A stretch of DNA of 64,000 bases from an uncultured Bilophila sp. (GCA_910585945.1 CAJUHZ010000005.1:1-64000); one strand, 5' to 3'. Numbered from the stretch's first letter, positions 38,204 to 47,585 are shown. Notes: a model not told the origin generated them from the sequence alone. Made by a program: numbers and translations.

Positions 38204-39079
38204 TTATCGATCCTCGCGCCCGGGATTTTTTTCGGCTTCCCAGTACAGCGTGACGCGGCGTACGAACTCGCGGGTTTCCGGAAAAGGCGGAATGCCTCCG
38301 TACCTTTCCACACTGGCCGGGCCTGCATTGTACGCGGCCAGGGCCAGTTCCACCGAACCGAAACTGTGGATCAAATGCATGAGGTACTGTGCCCCCGCGT
38401 ACACGTTGGCACGAGGATCAAAGGGATCGAGAAGGCCCAGTTCCTCCTGCGTGGCAGGCATGACCTGCATGGCTCCCTGTGCTCCCGCAGGGGACTCGGC
38501 GGCATGATCAAAAGCGGATTCCACACGGATCACGGCCAGCACCAACGCGGCGTCCAGGCCAAAAATCTCCGCGGCTTCACGGGCAAGCTTCCGCCATTCG
38601 GCAGGAGCCGGCTGCGGGGAGGCAGGTTCGCGTCTCTCCTCCACGGCGCGGCCGGCGCGTCGGGGGGGAAACACGCACGAACGCACAGGCGGAAGCGGCC
38701 CTGCCGCAACATTTGATCGACGCGCCGCCACAGCCGCAGGGACGCGGATATGGCGACCGTGGCTCCGCGCGCTGTCCGCTCCGCCAACGGACACGGCATG
38801 ATCCGGAACGGGAACGGAAATCACGCGGCTCATGCGAGGGGTGATCTCGCTCACCTCATGTTCGTGGGATACGATTCCTGTACCTGAAACGAAAGAGACA
38901 AGAGCGCCTTCGGAAGAAAACTCCTCCGCTGAAGGCAAAGAAGGAGCAGGCAAGGGGGAAGAAGGCGTGACCGGCCGCCCGCACCCGCCCAGAACAAGAG
39001 AAAAAATCAGGAGCGTCGCCCCGCCCCACCCTCGTGAAAGGCGAAAGCGACATGTTCCCGGGCATGGCACGGATCGCAT
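38204..39079 (-). CDS. lipoprotein lytic transglycosylase of the T3SS locus
   Basis: 291-aa lipoprotein (lipobox LGGC, Cys 33) with a Pro/Arg-rich linker and a C-terminal SLT lytic transglycosylase domain. The domain includes the catalytic Glu region VESAFDHAAESPAGAQGAMQ, the AMQVMPAT segment, and AAYNAGPASVERYGG. Such enzymes (IpgF, EtgA type) open peptidoglycan for T3SS assembly. ATG 39079 overlaps the previous stop by one base (TGATG), and longer in-frame starts lie inside that gene. This is the last gene of the minus-strand unit. Confidence 0.85.
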   Translation of the reverse strand: MRSVPCPGTCRFRLSRGWGGATLLIFSLVLGGCGRPVTPSSPLPAPSLPSAEEFSSEGALVSFVSGTGIVSHEHEVSEITPRMSRVISVPVPDHAVSVGGADSARSHGRHIRVPAAVAARRSNVAAGPLPPVRSCVFPPRRAGRAVEERREPASPQPAPAEWRKLAREAAEIFGLDAALVLAVIRVESAFDHAAESPAGAQGAMQVMPATQEELGLLDPFDPRANVYAGAQYLMHLIHSFGSVELALAAYNAGPASVERYGGIPPFPETREFVRRVTLYWEAEKNPGREDR

Positions 39080-39537
39080 CACCCCTGCCAAGACGGCATC
39101 TTGAAGTAAAGCTCGATGGTATTTTCCCCGTCCTCGCCGCTGTAGCAGTGATGGGCGGAGACGTTTCTGACCAGGTGCACCCCAAGCCCGCCCAGCGGAC
39201 GATCTTCCGCATCCAGCGAAGTATCCGGCTTCGGCGCGTTGAGAAAGGGGTCGAAAGGCGCGCCCCAGTCGCGGATCCATACGCAGAGAAAAGGCTGATC
39301 ATCCATGCTGGCCTGACGCAGACCCAATTCCAGCATCCCCCACTTGTCGGGGGAACCGCCCTCTCCGGAATCCGCCCGGCCGGCGTAGGCATAATTGACC
39401 ACATTGACCAGAAGTTCTTCAACAGCCAATTCCACAAAGCCAAGCATGTCCTCATGCCCTTCCGCAAGATTCTCGCGCAGAAAAGCCATGGCCACAGCGC
39501 AATTTTCAAGCCTGGCGGGGAGAAGAATTCGGGGCAC
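39079..39537 (-). CDS. RsbW/SpoIIAB-like anti-sigma or switch kinase (HATPase_c)
   Basis: 152-aa GHKL protein. The N box AVEELLVNVVNYAY (Glu 41, Asn 45) and the G box PLGGLGVHLVRN are clear. Serine kinases of this type bind and phosphorylate STAS antagonists and hold a target protein. The start is GTG 39537, with AAGGAGG upstream. The STAS gene is immediately upstream. The pair resembles BtrW/BtrV of Bordetella, which control a T3SS. Confidence 0.85.
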   Translation of the reverse strand: MPRILLPARLENCAVAMAFLRENLAEGHEDMLGFVELAVEELLVNVVNYAYAGRADSGEGGSPDKWGMLELGLRQASMDDQPFLCVWIRDWGAPFDPFLNAPKPDTSLDAEDRPLGGLGVHLVRNVSAHHCYSGEDGENTIELYFKMPSWQG

Positions 39538-39569
39538 GAGACACCTCCTTGGACAATACGCTGAAACTG

Positions 39570-39908
39570 TCAGCCCCGCAGAACGCCGATCGCTTCCTCC
39601 CGCGTGGCGCGCACGGCAAGCATGGCGTTGAAACCGGAAATCCGAAACACTTCGGCGGCCATGGGTTGCAGGCGACAAAACGCCAACCTCCCGGAAGCCG
39701 CCTTGATCGCCTTGACCAGCCCGAGGATGCCGCGCAACCCGGCGGAGCTGATGTATTCCAGCTCCTCCATGTCGATAAGCACCACGTTCTTTCCCTGGCC
39801 CAGCAATGCCTGGGTGGCCCTGTCAAATTCCGGCGTAGTGCCGGCGTCCATGCGACCGGAAAGAGCCAAGATGCTGATGCCGTCCTGTTCCGTAGCCCTG
39901 ATTTCCAT
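39570..39908 (-). CDS. STAS-domain anti-sigma factor antagonist
   Basis: 112-aa single STAS domain with the phosphorylation region EYISSAGLRG (likely target Ser 55). It starts 18 bp after sctR and lies 32 bp before the kinase gene, so it is cotranscribed with the T3SS. In partner switching, the dephosphorylated STAS protein binds the kinase and frees the kinase's target; the target is not seen here. Confidence 0.88.
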   Translation of the reverse strand: MEIRATEQDGISILALSGRMDAGTTPEFDRATQALLGQGKNVVLIDMEELEYISSAGLRGILGLVKAIKAASGRLAFCRLQPMAAEVFRISGFNAMLAVRATREEAIGVLRG

Positions 39909-39926
39909 ACAACCTCCGCCCCGGTC

Positions 39927-40589
39927 TTACTGATAGCTGAGCAGCAAGCCCTGGCTGATTTTCAACCAGCCGTCCAGCGTGACAAAAAGCAGCAGCTTGA
40001 ACGGCAGAGAGATGGTCATGGGCGACACCATCATCATGCCCATGGCCAACAGTATATTGGAAATAATAAGGTCTATGGCCACGAAAGGCAAATAGAGCAG
40101 GAAACCAATCTGAAACGCCCGGGTCAGTTCGGTGATGGTGAACGCGGGCGTCAGAATGAGCATGTTGTTTTCGGTAATGCTTTCCCGGCGATTCTGGGGC
40201 CAGATGCGGTGCGCCGTGCTCATGAACGCCTTGAGCACCACGGCATCGGTATTTTTTCTCAGAAAATGCCGGAGCGGGGGCGAAATTTCCTCGGCCACGC
40301 CCAGCAGTTCCTGCGGCGTGGGGTTTTCGCCCAGGCGCTGTTTTTCCAGCAGTTCCATCGTTTCCATGCACATGGGCGCCATGATGAACACGGTAAGGAT
40401 GATGGCCAGCCCGTTCATGACCATCGCGGGCGGAACCTGTTGCACGCCAAGGGCGTTGCGGACAAGGCTCGTCACCACCACAATCTTCACATAGGAAGTG
40501 ACGAGCATGAGCAGAAAGGGAGCCAGGCCCAGTACGGCCAGACCCAGCACAAGATACAGCGGGTTCATCCCGGCAATGCCCATGCTCAT
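39927..40589 (-). CDS. sctR: T3SS export apparatus protein SctR (YscR/FliP family)
   Basis: 220-aa inner-membrane protein, core of the export gate with SctS and SctT. It has N-terminal hydrophobic helices with LLMLVTSYVKIVVVTSLVRNALG, the family stretch PPAMVMNGLAIILT, and the C-terminal IDLIISNILLAMGMMMVSP. The start ATG overlaps the sctQ stop (ATGA). It is encoded far from sctS-sctT, which are on the plus-strand unit. Confidence 0.95.
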   Translation of the reverse strand: MSMGIAGMNPLYLVLGLAVLGLAPFLLMLVTSYVKIVVVTSLVRNALGVQQVPPAMVMNGLAIILTVFIMAPMCMETMELLEKQRLGENPTPQELLGVAEEISPPLRHFLRKNTDAVVLKAFMSTAHRIWPQNRRESITENNMLILTPAFTITELTRAFQIGFLLYLPFVAIDLIISNILLAMGMMMVSPMTISLPFKLLLFVTLDGWLKISQGLLLSYQ

Positions 40590-41737
40590 TCCTGCGCCGT
40601 CCGCTCGGCTTCTGCCGGGGCAACCAGTCCGGTGATCTGCACGCCGGGCATCCCGCCCACGTCCACCAGCCGGCCTTTCGCCGCCAACCGGCCCCCTACC
40701 CGCACGAAAACGGGAATCGAAGCCACGTCCCCGCCAAGAGCAAAGGTATGCCCCGGAGCGAGCGCCGCCGCTTCATCCACCCGTATGCTGAGGGCGGCAA
40801 GCTCAAAGACGACAGGCAATTCCATCCCCGCAAGGGTTTCCTCGTCCAGGAGCCGGACGTCCCCGCCTTCAGCGGGGGATTCAACTGCCGTGACAGGGGC
40901 TGCCTCTTCCGTCATGAGCACCTCGTTTGCACGATCGCGTCCCTTTCCCAGAATGGAGACGAGACCATTTTCCAGACGGCATTCCAGGGCCGTCCCGCCC
41001 GGCAATCGCAAGCGCGGATTCCCGGGCGTCCAGTATTCGGGCAAAAGAACATCGCCAAGGGCAAGCTTACGCGCTTCCTTCACTGCGAGGCTCAGCCCGC
41101 CTATTTCAACACGGCATTGCACCAGGGCGGCCGCTGCGCAACCTGCCGGGCGGCCGACAGCGCGCGGGGGCGCGGCTTCCAGGCGTTCCAGCACAAAGCG
41201 GGCCGCCCCCTCCTCCGCCCAGAATAGCCGCAAGCTTACGTTCTCCCCCTCAGGCAGGGTCAGGATCAGCGGCAACGGCTCGGACCATTCAGGCTCCGAA
41301 CGCGGCGTGGAAGCAAAACACGCCTCGCAGCCCAGCCACAAGGCCAGGCTGTCCACGGCAGGAGCAAACAGACGCTCCAGCACCGCGAGGCTCAAACCGG
41401 GGGGCAGGGAGGAAAAATCCTGCCCGGTTTCAGCCCGCCATGCCGCAAGTTCCGGCCGCAGGGCCACAGCCGCCAGGGAAGCGCATTCGATCTTCCAAAA
41501 AACGTCTCCGGCAAGCAGGTACAGCGTCGCGCCAACGGAGAAAGGCGCGGGGCTTTCCAGCGCCGCGAGCGTGCCGTTCACATCGAGCCGGCATTGCAGG
41601 GCAGGTTCCCTGCCGGCATCCACTGCGAACGACACGGGCAGGGCACGGGAAATCAACGCATTGAGCAGCCGCGCCCGCAACGGCGATACGGAAGGCAACA
41701 TGGGGGAAGAATATGCTGTGGGCATCGGGGAATTCAT
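40586..41737 (-). CDS. sctQ: T3SS cytoplasmic sorting platform protein SctQ
   Basis: 383-aa SpoA/FliN-type protein that builds the pods linking SctD/SctK to SctL-SctN. The C-terminal SpoA domain is visible at about residues 310-375 (LPVVFELAALSIRVDEAAALAPGHTF, then ASIPVFVRVGGRLAAKGRLV). The N-terminal part is divergent, as usual for the family. ATG 41737 overlaps the sctP stop by one base (TGATG). An internal start giving a short SctQ-C form is possible but not resolved. Confidence 0.88.
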   Translation of the reverse strand: MNSPMPTAYSSPMLPSVSPLRARLLNALISRALPVSFAVDAGREPALQCRLDVNGTLAALESPAPFSVGATLYLLAGDVFWKIECASLAAVALRPELAAWRAETGQDFSSLPPGLSLAVLERLFAPAVDSLALWLGCEACFASTPRSEPEWSEPLPLILTLPEGENVSLRLFWAEEGAARFVLERLEAAPPRAVGRPAGCAAAALVQCRVEIGGLSLAVKEARKLALGDVLLPEYWTPGNPRLRLPGGTALECRLENGLVSILGKGRDRANEVLMTEEAAPVTAVESPAEGGDVRLLDEETLAGMELPVVFELAALSIRVDEAAALAPGHTFALGGDVASIPVFVRVGGRLAAKGRLVDVGGMPGVQITGLVAPAEAERTAQE

Positions 41738-42363
41738 CAATCCTTTTCACTCCACCCTGCGTAGGTTGCGGAACGACGCCGGGCATCGCCTTCACGGCCG
41801 CCGCTTGCGTCCGATCCGCGCGTCACTTCGACATGGACGTTCTCGCCATTGCGCTCCAGGGCCGCCTGCAAAGCGTCCCGCGCGCCTACGGCCGTCTGAA
41901 AGGAAGCCGCATCCACGCAGGAAAGACACACCGAGAGCTGACCATCCACCGCGCGTGACAGCGCGAGTTCCGCCCCGGCCAGCACCCCGCCGCCCAAGGT
42001 CAGGCGCACTTCCGGCGCCCCCCTGCCAGGCTCGGAAACCAGAATGCGCTCTACCAGCTTCCCCACCATCTCGTCCACATCTCCGGGCAGTGAAGAGCTT
42101 GACTGCATCCGCTCCACGGAACCATCCTGCATTCTGTCCATCCGCCCGCCGAACAGGCTTTCCATAAGCGCGGCGGGCGAAGGAACGACGCTCTCCCCGC
42201 CCGCCGTCCCGTCCTGCGTCGGACGCCTTGCGGAGCCACGCTCCATAGCCTTTTCAAAGCTGTCTTGCGTCGCGGCGTCAGGAGTCCGCCGCGAGTCGTC
42301 TTTTTCCACATGCCCGCCTGCATCAGCCTGCCGCAGACGCTGTGAAGAGATTTCCATCGTCAT
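41737..42363 (-). CDS. sctP: T3SS needle-length / substrate-switch protein SctP-like
   Basis: 208-aa, charged and low-complexity N-terminal half with a C-terminal globular region (VRLTLGGGVLAGAELALSRAVDG). Its position between sctO and sctQ is that of YscP/HpaP family needle-length regulators. Sequence conservation in this family is low, so the call rests mainly on position. It is short for a YscP ruler (which exceeds 400 aa) and nearer HpaP size. GGGAGG precedes the ATG. Confidence 0.7.
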   Translation of the reverse strand: MTMEISSQRLRQADAGGHVEKDDSRRTPDAATQDSFEKAMERGSARRPTQDGTAGGESVVPSPAALMESLFGGRMDRMQDGSVERMQSSSSLPGDVDEMVGKLVERILVSEPGRGAPEVRLTLGGGVLAGAELALSRAVDGQLSVCLSCVDAASFQTAVGARDALQAALERNGENVHVEVTRGSDASGGREGDARRRSATYAGWSEKD

Positions 42364-42447
42364 AGAACCTCCCTGTAGCGAAAAAGACCGCCCCTCAAAT
42401 GCTTGGCTTCAAGACAATCGTACCCGGCGCTGTGCCTTCGCGCTCGC

Positions 42448-42936
42448 CTATATGCCCTCTTCGCCCTGTCCGGGCGGCGCGGCAAACTCTTCCAGTTCCA
42501 GATCTTCCCGCCGTTCGCTTTCCTTTTTCTCCCGGATCAGCCAGAGATCCCGGTGGGCTTCGATTTTGGCCGCTTCCTTGCGGGCGGCGGCCACGGCCTG
42601 ACGCCCGGCGGCGGCTTCGCGCTCGCGGCCGGCCAGAACATCTTCCGCTTCGCTCACAGCCGCAAGGCGCTGCTGTTCGCCTTCGGCCAGGGTCGCCAAC
42701 CATGTGCGAAATTCGGCAAGCGCGTCCGGGCGCATGACTGTGCCCAAAATAGCGGCGTAACCCCGCTCTTCCTCTTGCGGCCGCCACTGGCGGTAACGCG
42801 CAAGCTCTCTCTGACGCGCCTCCAGCTCCTGCCTCGCTTCAACCACCCGGCGATCCGCCGCGCGTGCCGCGTTCTTTGCCCCGTCTTCCCGAAAATACCG
42901 AACGGCAAGCAGGGATTGCAGAGGATAGCCTGCCAC
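42448..42936 (-). CDS. sctO: T3SS stalk protein SctO (YscO/FliJ-like)
   Basis: 162 residues, almost entirely helical and rich in Glu, Arg, Ala, consistent with the antiparallel coiled-coil of SctO that sits in the ATPase hexamer and touches SctV. The N-terminal PLQSLLAVRYFREDGAKNAA is typical of YscO proteins. It lies 8 bp after sctN. Confidence 0.88.
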   Translation of the reverse strand: MAGYPLQSLLAVRYFREDGAKNAARAADRRVVEARQELEARQRELARYRQWRPQEEERGYAAILGTVMRPDALAEFRTWLATLAEGEQQRLAAVSEAEDVLAGREREAAAGRQAVAAARKEAAKIEAHRDLWLIREKKESERREDLELEEFAAPPGQGEEGI

Positions 42937-42944
42937 GGAAGCCC

Positions 42945-44261
42945 CTACCGAACCACTTTTTCCAGGGCGTCCACGGCTTCCGCAAAGTTGCTTTTCTCGT
43001 CAAGTCCCTGTCTGAGAAACGCATTGACGGCCTGAATATGGGAAAGGGCGAAATCCGCCTCGGCGTCCGCGCCCTTTTTGTACTCGCCGATCTGGACCAG
43101 AAGTTCCACTTCGGCGTGCTTGGCCAGTATGGCGCGCAGGGCTTGCGCCGCCTGCTTGTGCTCCCGGCTCACAATGGCGTTCATCACCCGGCTGACGCTG
43201 GCCTGCACGTCAATGGCAGGGTAATGATTGGCAGCGGCCAGTTTGCGCGAAAGCACGATGTGCCCGTCAAGGATGGAACGGGTTTCGTCCGCAATGGGTT
43301 CGGTCATGTCGTCGCCTTCCACCAGCACGGTGTACAGGGCGGTGATGGACCCCTTGTCGGAATTGCCCGCCCGCTCCATGAGTTTGGGCAACTCGGAAAA
43401 GACCGAGGGCGGAAAGCCGCGGCGAGTCGGCGGCTCGCCCGCCGCCAGGCCGATTTCGCGCTGGGCGCGGCCGAAACGGGTGACGGAATCCATCATGAGG
43501 AGCACGCTTCTGCCCTGATCGCGGAAATATTCGGCAATGGCCGTGGCCGTATAGGCGGCCTTGAGCCGCTCCATGGACGACCGATCCGAGGTCGAGACCA
43601 CAAGCACAGCCTTTTTGCGCCCCTCCGGACCGATATCGCGCTCAATGAATTCGCGCACTTCCCGGCCACGCTCACCGATCAGCGCCAGTACGCAGACATC
43701 CGCCGCGCATCCCTTGAGGATGCTGGACAAAAGCGTCGATTTGCCGCCCCCGGCAGCCGCGAAAATCCCCATGCGCTGCCCTTCCCCACAGGTGAGCACG
43801 CCGTCGATGACGCGCAGTCCAAGCGAGATGGGGCGAGAGATGATTTTGCGGGTCATGGGGTTGGGCGCTTCGGCAAAAATGGGGTACTGCGTTCTTGCCC
43901 TGATCGCCGGACCGCCGTCCATGGCCTGCCCCAGCCCGTTCACGACGCGGCCGAGCAACTCGTTCCCCACGGGAACGGACAGAATTTCCCCGGTGGGGAT
44001 GACTTCCGTGGCCGGAGATATGCCCTGCATGGACCCCAGGGGGGAAAGCAGGGCCACGTTTTTGACAAAGCCGACGACTTCCGCCCTGAGCGTCCATTCC
44101 TCCCACGGGTTGCGCAGAATGCACAGTTCTCCCACCTTCACGCCCGGAACCACGGCGCGGATGATGGTGCCCACCACCTGCTCCACCCGCCCCCGCGTCT
44201 CAACCGGGTTGACCTCGCGCACGGCCTCCTCAAGCAGTTCGCCGATGTACTCGAAAGCCAT
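42945..44261 (-). CDS. sctN: T3SS ATPase SctN
   Basis: 438-aa hexameric ATPase that unfolds substrates and strips chaperones at the export gate. The Walker A is AAAGGGKST at residues 168-176, Walker B is [11 protein letters not shown], the [12 protein letters not shown] motif is present, and the C-terminal domain ([13 protein letters not shown]) fits the family. The start overlaps the sctL stop by 1 bp. All catalytic residues appear intact. Confidence 0.97.
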   Translation of the reverse strand: MAFEYIGELLEEAVREVNPVETRGRVEQVVGTIIRAVVPGVKVGELCILRNPWEEWTLRAEVVGFVKNVALLSPLGSMQGISPATEVIPTGEILSVPVGNELLGRVVNGLGQAMDGGPAIRARTQYPIFAEAPNPMTRKIISRPISLGLRVIDGVLTCGEGQRMGIFAAAGGGKSTLLSSILKGCAADVCVLALIGERGREVREFIERDIGPEGRKKAVLVVSTSDRSSMERLKAAYTATAIAEYFRDQGRSVLLMMDSVTRFGRAQREIGLAAGEPPTRRGFPPSVFSELPKLMERAGNSDKGSITALYTVLVEGDDMTEPIADETRSILDGHIVLSRKLAAANHYPAIDVQASVSRVMNAIVSREHKQAAQALRAILAKHAEVELLVQIGEYKKGADAEADFALSHIQAVNAFLRQGLDEKSNFAEAVDALEKVVR

Positions 44262-44884
44262 TAGCTCTCCTTGATCTTGCCTGCCAGCGCGTTTTCTATG
44301 GCCTTGAGCTGCGTCTCCACCCCGGCGTCCACCACGCCAAGCTCGCTTTCCAGAATGCAGTCGCCCGGCTTCATGCGCGGATCGGCGGCGACGTCCAGAA
44401 AACTCACCCCACCCGGCGCAGCCGTGATCATGGCGGCCAGAGCCTCGCGCACGGCGGCTTCATCGGCCGGACAGACGCGGATCAGCACCTTTTGCTGACT
44501 GCGCACGGAAACCAGCGCGGCTCGCACCACACGCACGATCCGTTCCCGATCGTCCAGATCCCCGATGATCTTGCGCACGGCGGAAGCAACCACTCTGACC
44601 AATGTTTCTTCAATATTTTCAATATACTCTACGGCCTGAACGGCCGTTTCCATCATTTTTTCGGCCTGCTCCATGCGGCCTTCCGTCAGCCCGTCTTCAT
44701 ACCCCTGGCGTTTGCGCTCCGCATACGCCTGTTCGGCCTCGGCGCGAATGGCGTCCGCCCGCTCATGCGCGGCGGCAAGCAGATGCTCCGCCTCGATCAG
44801 ACGGCAGTAGTCGGCGGCACGGATCACCCGCGCGCCGGGAGGCGGAACAATGGCATCGCCCGTCAGTCGAAACACGGCGTCCAT
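44261..44884 (-). CDS. sctL: T3SS ATPase stator protein SctL
   Basis: 207-aa FliH/YscL-type protein that dimerises and links SctN to SctQ. It has a helical, Ala/Glu/Arg-rich central part and the family C-terminal domain ([17 protein letters not shown], then [21 protein letters not shown]). ATG 44884 gives the usual N terminus; it overlaps the sctK 3' end by 22 bp. Confidence 0.92.
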   Translation of the reverse strand: MDAVFRLTGDAIVPPPGARVIRAADYCRLIEAEHLLAAAHERADAIRAEAEQAYAERKRQGYEDGLTEGRMEQAEKMMETAVQAVEYIENIEETLVRVVASAVRKIIGDLDDRERIVRVVRAALVSVRSQQKVLIRVCPADEAAVREALAAMITAAPGGVSFLDVAADPRMKPGDCILESELGVVDAGVETQLKAIENALAGKIKES

Positions 44885-45534
44885 GCTGGAGCAACCTCCT
44901 TGAGCAGCAATTTTTTCAGCGCGATCCACACGTCGCGGATTTCCGCCTCGCCAAACTCGGGCACGTCCTGCGTCAGGGGAGCATCGGGCAATTTTGAAAA
45001 AAAACGCCGCGCAAGCTCAGCCGGCCAGCCTGACGCCACGAGCCGCAAGGCCATGCTCCCATGCAGGGCGCACCGCTCCGCCAAAGGAAGCGAAGGATGC
45101 AGGCGCGCGAACAGTCGCCGCACGCCGCCAAGCTGGTACTGACCGCGGTGCAGGGCATACCGGTACAGCTCCTCGCCAAGGGCATGGCGCAACGCCAGCA
45201 CCTCCTCGCGGCGCAGAGTCCGCGCGATCTCCGGCGCGTGCAGGGCCGCGCCGGCAACACGGCACAGCGCGTCCAGATCCGACCCGGCCAGCAAAGCAAG
45301 ACGGCGCGATTCCTCCGCATAATCCCAGAAAGACGACGTCTCGCCCTCCGCGCCGTGCCGCCGGAGAGGACGAAGCAGCCAGGTCCGCAACGAAGCGCCG
45401 CCAATCTTTTCGGCGCATTCGGCCAACTCCCCAGCGGAAGAAGCCGGGCCGCAACCGGCGCAGTCGGCGCGGATCATCGCCTCCCACAGCAAGGGACGGG
45501 CGGCCAGAACATCGGCGAAAAACCCCTTGTTCAT
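44863..45534 (-). CDS. sctK: T3SS sorting platform accessory protein SctK
   Basis: 223-aa, Leu/Ala/Arg-rich soluble protein with LASGWPAELARRFFSKLP-like C-terminal segment. It has the size and position (between sctJ and sctL) of YscK/SctK, the adaptor that joins the SctD ring to SctQ pods. SctK proteins are weakly conserved, so synteny carries much of the weight. Confidence 0.82.
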   Translation of the reverse strand: MNKGFFADVLAARPLLWEAMIRADCAGCGPASSAGELAECAEKIGGASLRTWLLRPLRRHGAEGETSSFWDYAEESRRLALLAGSDLDALCRVAGAALHAPEIARTLRREEVLALRHALGEELYRYALHRGQYQLGGVRRLFARLHPSLPLAERCALHGSMALRLVASGWPAELARRFFSKLPDAPLTQDVPEFGEAEIRDVWIALKKLLLKEVAPAWTPCFD

Positions 45535-46310
45535 CGCACCGTTCCATCCTGATCCGGCTGAACGCCATGCTTGCGCTTCGCGGCGGCCCGCCGGACCAGC
45601 AGCGAGACGCCGCCGCCTATGGCCGCCAGAAGCAGGGAAACGGCCAGCACCTGGAGCGCAAGAGCGGACGTGATCGCGCCGGGCGCAAACAGGGAAGAAG
45701 GAGGAAGCGTCTTTTCCGGCACGGTGACGCTTTCACGTACCGGCACCAGCATAACGCTGACATTGTCGTATTTGAGCGAAGCGACAGCCGAGGCGGTCAG
45801 TCTCCGAATTTCCGGCACCAGGTGAACGACGGGAGAATCAGGCGTATGCCGGAGAAAAACGGCAGCAGAAGGCTCCACCGTGATATTATTGACCGTATCG
45901 TTCGTTCCAAGCACCACATGAACCCGGGCGGTGAGCACGCCATCAATGCGCGACAGCGTATCGGCCAGTTCCTGCGAGAGGGCATAGGCCATGCGCGCCT
46001 GTTCTTCGGATGAAGACGAAATCATGCCGTCGCCGCTGAAAACTTCGCCCATGCTCTTGAAGGCTTCGCGCGGCAGGCTGTTTTCCTTGAGTATCTGGAG
46101 CGCCTGCACAAGCTGACCGTCTTCCACCGACAGCGCATGACCGTTTTTGCCCGCGGCGACTTTTTCCGCGGCGATGCCGTGCCGCAAAAGAGTGGAGAGC
46201 ATCTGGTTGGCCTGCTCTTCGCTCAAACCGGTGTATATTTCCACCTTGCAGCCGGCAAGAAGCAGCACGAACGACAGGATCAACAGCAAACGGGCGGTAC
46301 AACGCGGCAT
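45531..46310 (-). CDS. sctJ: T3SS inner membrane ring lipoprotein SctJ
   Basis: 259-aa lipoprotein; lipobox LLAGC with Cys 21, followed at once by the YscJ/FliF domain (KVEIYTGLSEEQANQML). A second ring domain is followed by one C-terminal transmembrane helix at about residues 205-230 and a basic tail. ATG 46310 is chosen for AGGAGTGCC; the in-frame start at 46346 would push the signal peptide inside. Confidence 0.95.
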   Translation of the reverse strand: MPRCTARLLLILSFVLLLAGCKVEIYTGLSEEQANQMLSTLLRHGIAAEKVAAGKNGHALSVEDGQLVQALQILKENSLPREAFKSMGEVFSGDGMISSSSEEQARMAYALSQELADTLSRIDGVLTARVHVVLGTNDTVNNITVEPSAAVFLRHTPDSPVVHLVPEIRRLTASAVASLKYDNVSVMLVPVRESVTVPEKTLPPSSLFAPGAITSALALQVLAVSLLLAAIGGGVSLLVRRAAAKRKHGVQPDQDGTVR

Positions 46311-46342
46311 ACGGCACTCCTGAAAAAATCCGGCGGAAACAT

Positions 46343-46858
46343 TCACCCCTGTTGACGCAAAACGCTTTCCATCCCTTCCGACGCGCTCTGGGAAGTTCTG
46401 AGGCCGGCCTGAGCCTGGACCTTGAGCATCCCCGTAAGATACTGCGCCCGAAACAGGGCTTCCGGCCCGAGAGTTGCCCCAGGGCGGGAAAATGCGTCCA
46501 GCAGGCGGCCAAGCTCACGCACAGGATGTTCATCCCCGAATTCCGGCCGGAATGCTTCCGTGCCGGAAAACCCTCCCTCTTGCTCCGGACCGGAACCGCC
46601 GATGCGATCAAGCGAGGGGACGGATTCAGCCGGGCCGGGATCTGGGGATGCAAAAGCATTCTCCGCCGCCGCGTCGCCCGGAACGGGCATATCGGAACCG
46701 GCAGGCTCTCCGGTCATGGCCTGTTCAAAAACGCGCACAACATCATCGGAAGGCGGCCCGGAGGGTCCATTGCCGCCCACTCCGTTTCCCGCCCATTCGC
46801 CAAGCTTTTCCAAGGTCTGCACAAGGCGGGAAGCTCCTTGCGCCAATTCGGAAAGCAC
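46343..46858 (-). CDS. sctI: T3SS inner rod protein SctI
   Basis: 171-aa protein. The C-terminal 40 residues (LFRAQYLTGMLKVQAQAGLR, then TSQSASEGMESVLRQQ) match the conserved helical end of YscI/PrgJ rod proteins, which pack in the base above the export gate. The N-terminal 120 residues are Gly/Pro-rich and unusually long for the family (about 110 aa in all in Ysc). It starts with GTG 46858 after GGGGG. Confidence 0.82.
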   Translation of the reverse strand: MLSELAQGASRLVQTLEKLGEWAGNGVGGNGPSGPPSDDVVRVFEQAMTGEPAGSDMPVPGDAAAENAFASPDPGPAESVPSLDRIGGSGPEQEGGFSGTEAFRPEFGDEHPVRELGRLLDAFSRPGATLGPEALFRAQYLTGMLKVQAQAGLRTSQSASEGMESVLRQQG

Positions 46859-46892
46859 CGCTCAACCCCCTGTCCGAAAAAACGCGTTCGCT

Positions 46893-47252
46893 TCAATAAG
46901 GCGCTTCCATAATCGCCCTGGCCAGATCCGCGGCCGTTCCGTCCCGGGGAAGGCGGGCGAAAACCCGCTCCGCATCGTCCCGGCGGCCGGCAAGCATGTG
47001 GGAAAGCCCCAACATGGCCAGCGCATCTGCATCATCCGGATTGACCGCAAGCACCTGGTCAAGAATCTCTTGCGCCCTGTCGAAATCGTCCACCACCACA
47101 TGGCTGAAAGCCAATCCCACAAGCGCGGGAGCAAAACCGGGCTTCAGGGCAAGCACGCCGTCAAAAATGATGCGGGCGTTTCCCACCATGCCCTTCTGAC
47201 AGGCCAGATTGCCAAGATCGAGGAGGCGGGCGATGTGTCGTTCGGAAAGCAT
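46893..47252 (-). CDS. T3SS needle chaperone, YscG-like TPR protein
   Basis: 119-aa TPR-like protein (NLACQKGMVGNARIIFDGVL, then AQEILDQVLAVNPDDADALA). It lies next to the needle gene, and with the small protein at 47669-47890 it fits the YscE/YscG pair that keeps the needle subunit monomeric in the cytoplasm. AAGGAG lies before ATG 47252; longer in-frame starts are unlikely. Confidence 0.78.
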   Translation of the reverse strand: MLSERHIARLLDLGNLACQKGMVGNARIIFDGVLALKPGFAPALVGLAFSHVVVDDFDRAQEILDQVLAVNPDDADALAMLGLSHMLAGRRDDAERVFARLPRDGTAADLARAIMEAPY

Positions 47253-47333
47253 GAACGCTCCTTGCGCATGTGGGCCGGAACGCATCCGCGCCCGGCCTGT
47301 TTCGGGTTGTTCCACACCGGTGAACCGCAAGGA

Positions 47334-47585
47334 CTACCCCGTCCGCTGAGCCAGCGACTTCAGCATGTCCTGAATGCTCTTGGTCACCGAGGAGATGGTT
47401 TCCAGCTTGGCGTTATACTGCCCCATGGCGAACTGCAATTCAAGCAATTGCGTCTGATCGATCTCGCCGTTGGCGCTGATCTGATCCATTTTCGCCTGCA
47501 GGGCCGCGCCATCTTTGGCCAGGCCGCTTGTGGCGTTCTGGAACATCTGGCCAACGTCAATGCCGCTTGCGCTTCCTATGTTCAT
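47334..47585 (-). CDS. sctF: T3SS needle subunit SctF
   Basis: 83-aa all-helical protein of the YscF/PrgI/MxiH class. Features are a short polar N terminus, a helix-turn-helix around MDQISANGEIDQTQLLELQ, and a C-terminal segment MGQYNAKLETISSVTKSIQD ending in a polar tail. Start MNIGSAS at 47585. Position between the two needle chaperone genes supports the assignment. Confidence 0.9.
   Translation of the reverse strand: MNIGSASGIDVGQMFQNATSGLAKDGAALQAKMDQISANGEIDQTQLLELQFAMGQYNAKLETISSVTKSIQDMLKSLAQRTG

Noticed and set aside
39549..42167. 872-codon open frame on the plus strand
   Set aside because: It lies antisense to the STAS, sctR, sctQ and sctP genes. Its residues are rich in Arg, Pro, Ser and His as expected for the complement of GC-rich coding DNA, and it has no family motif.
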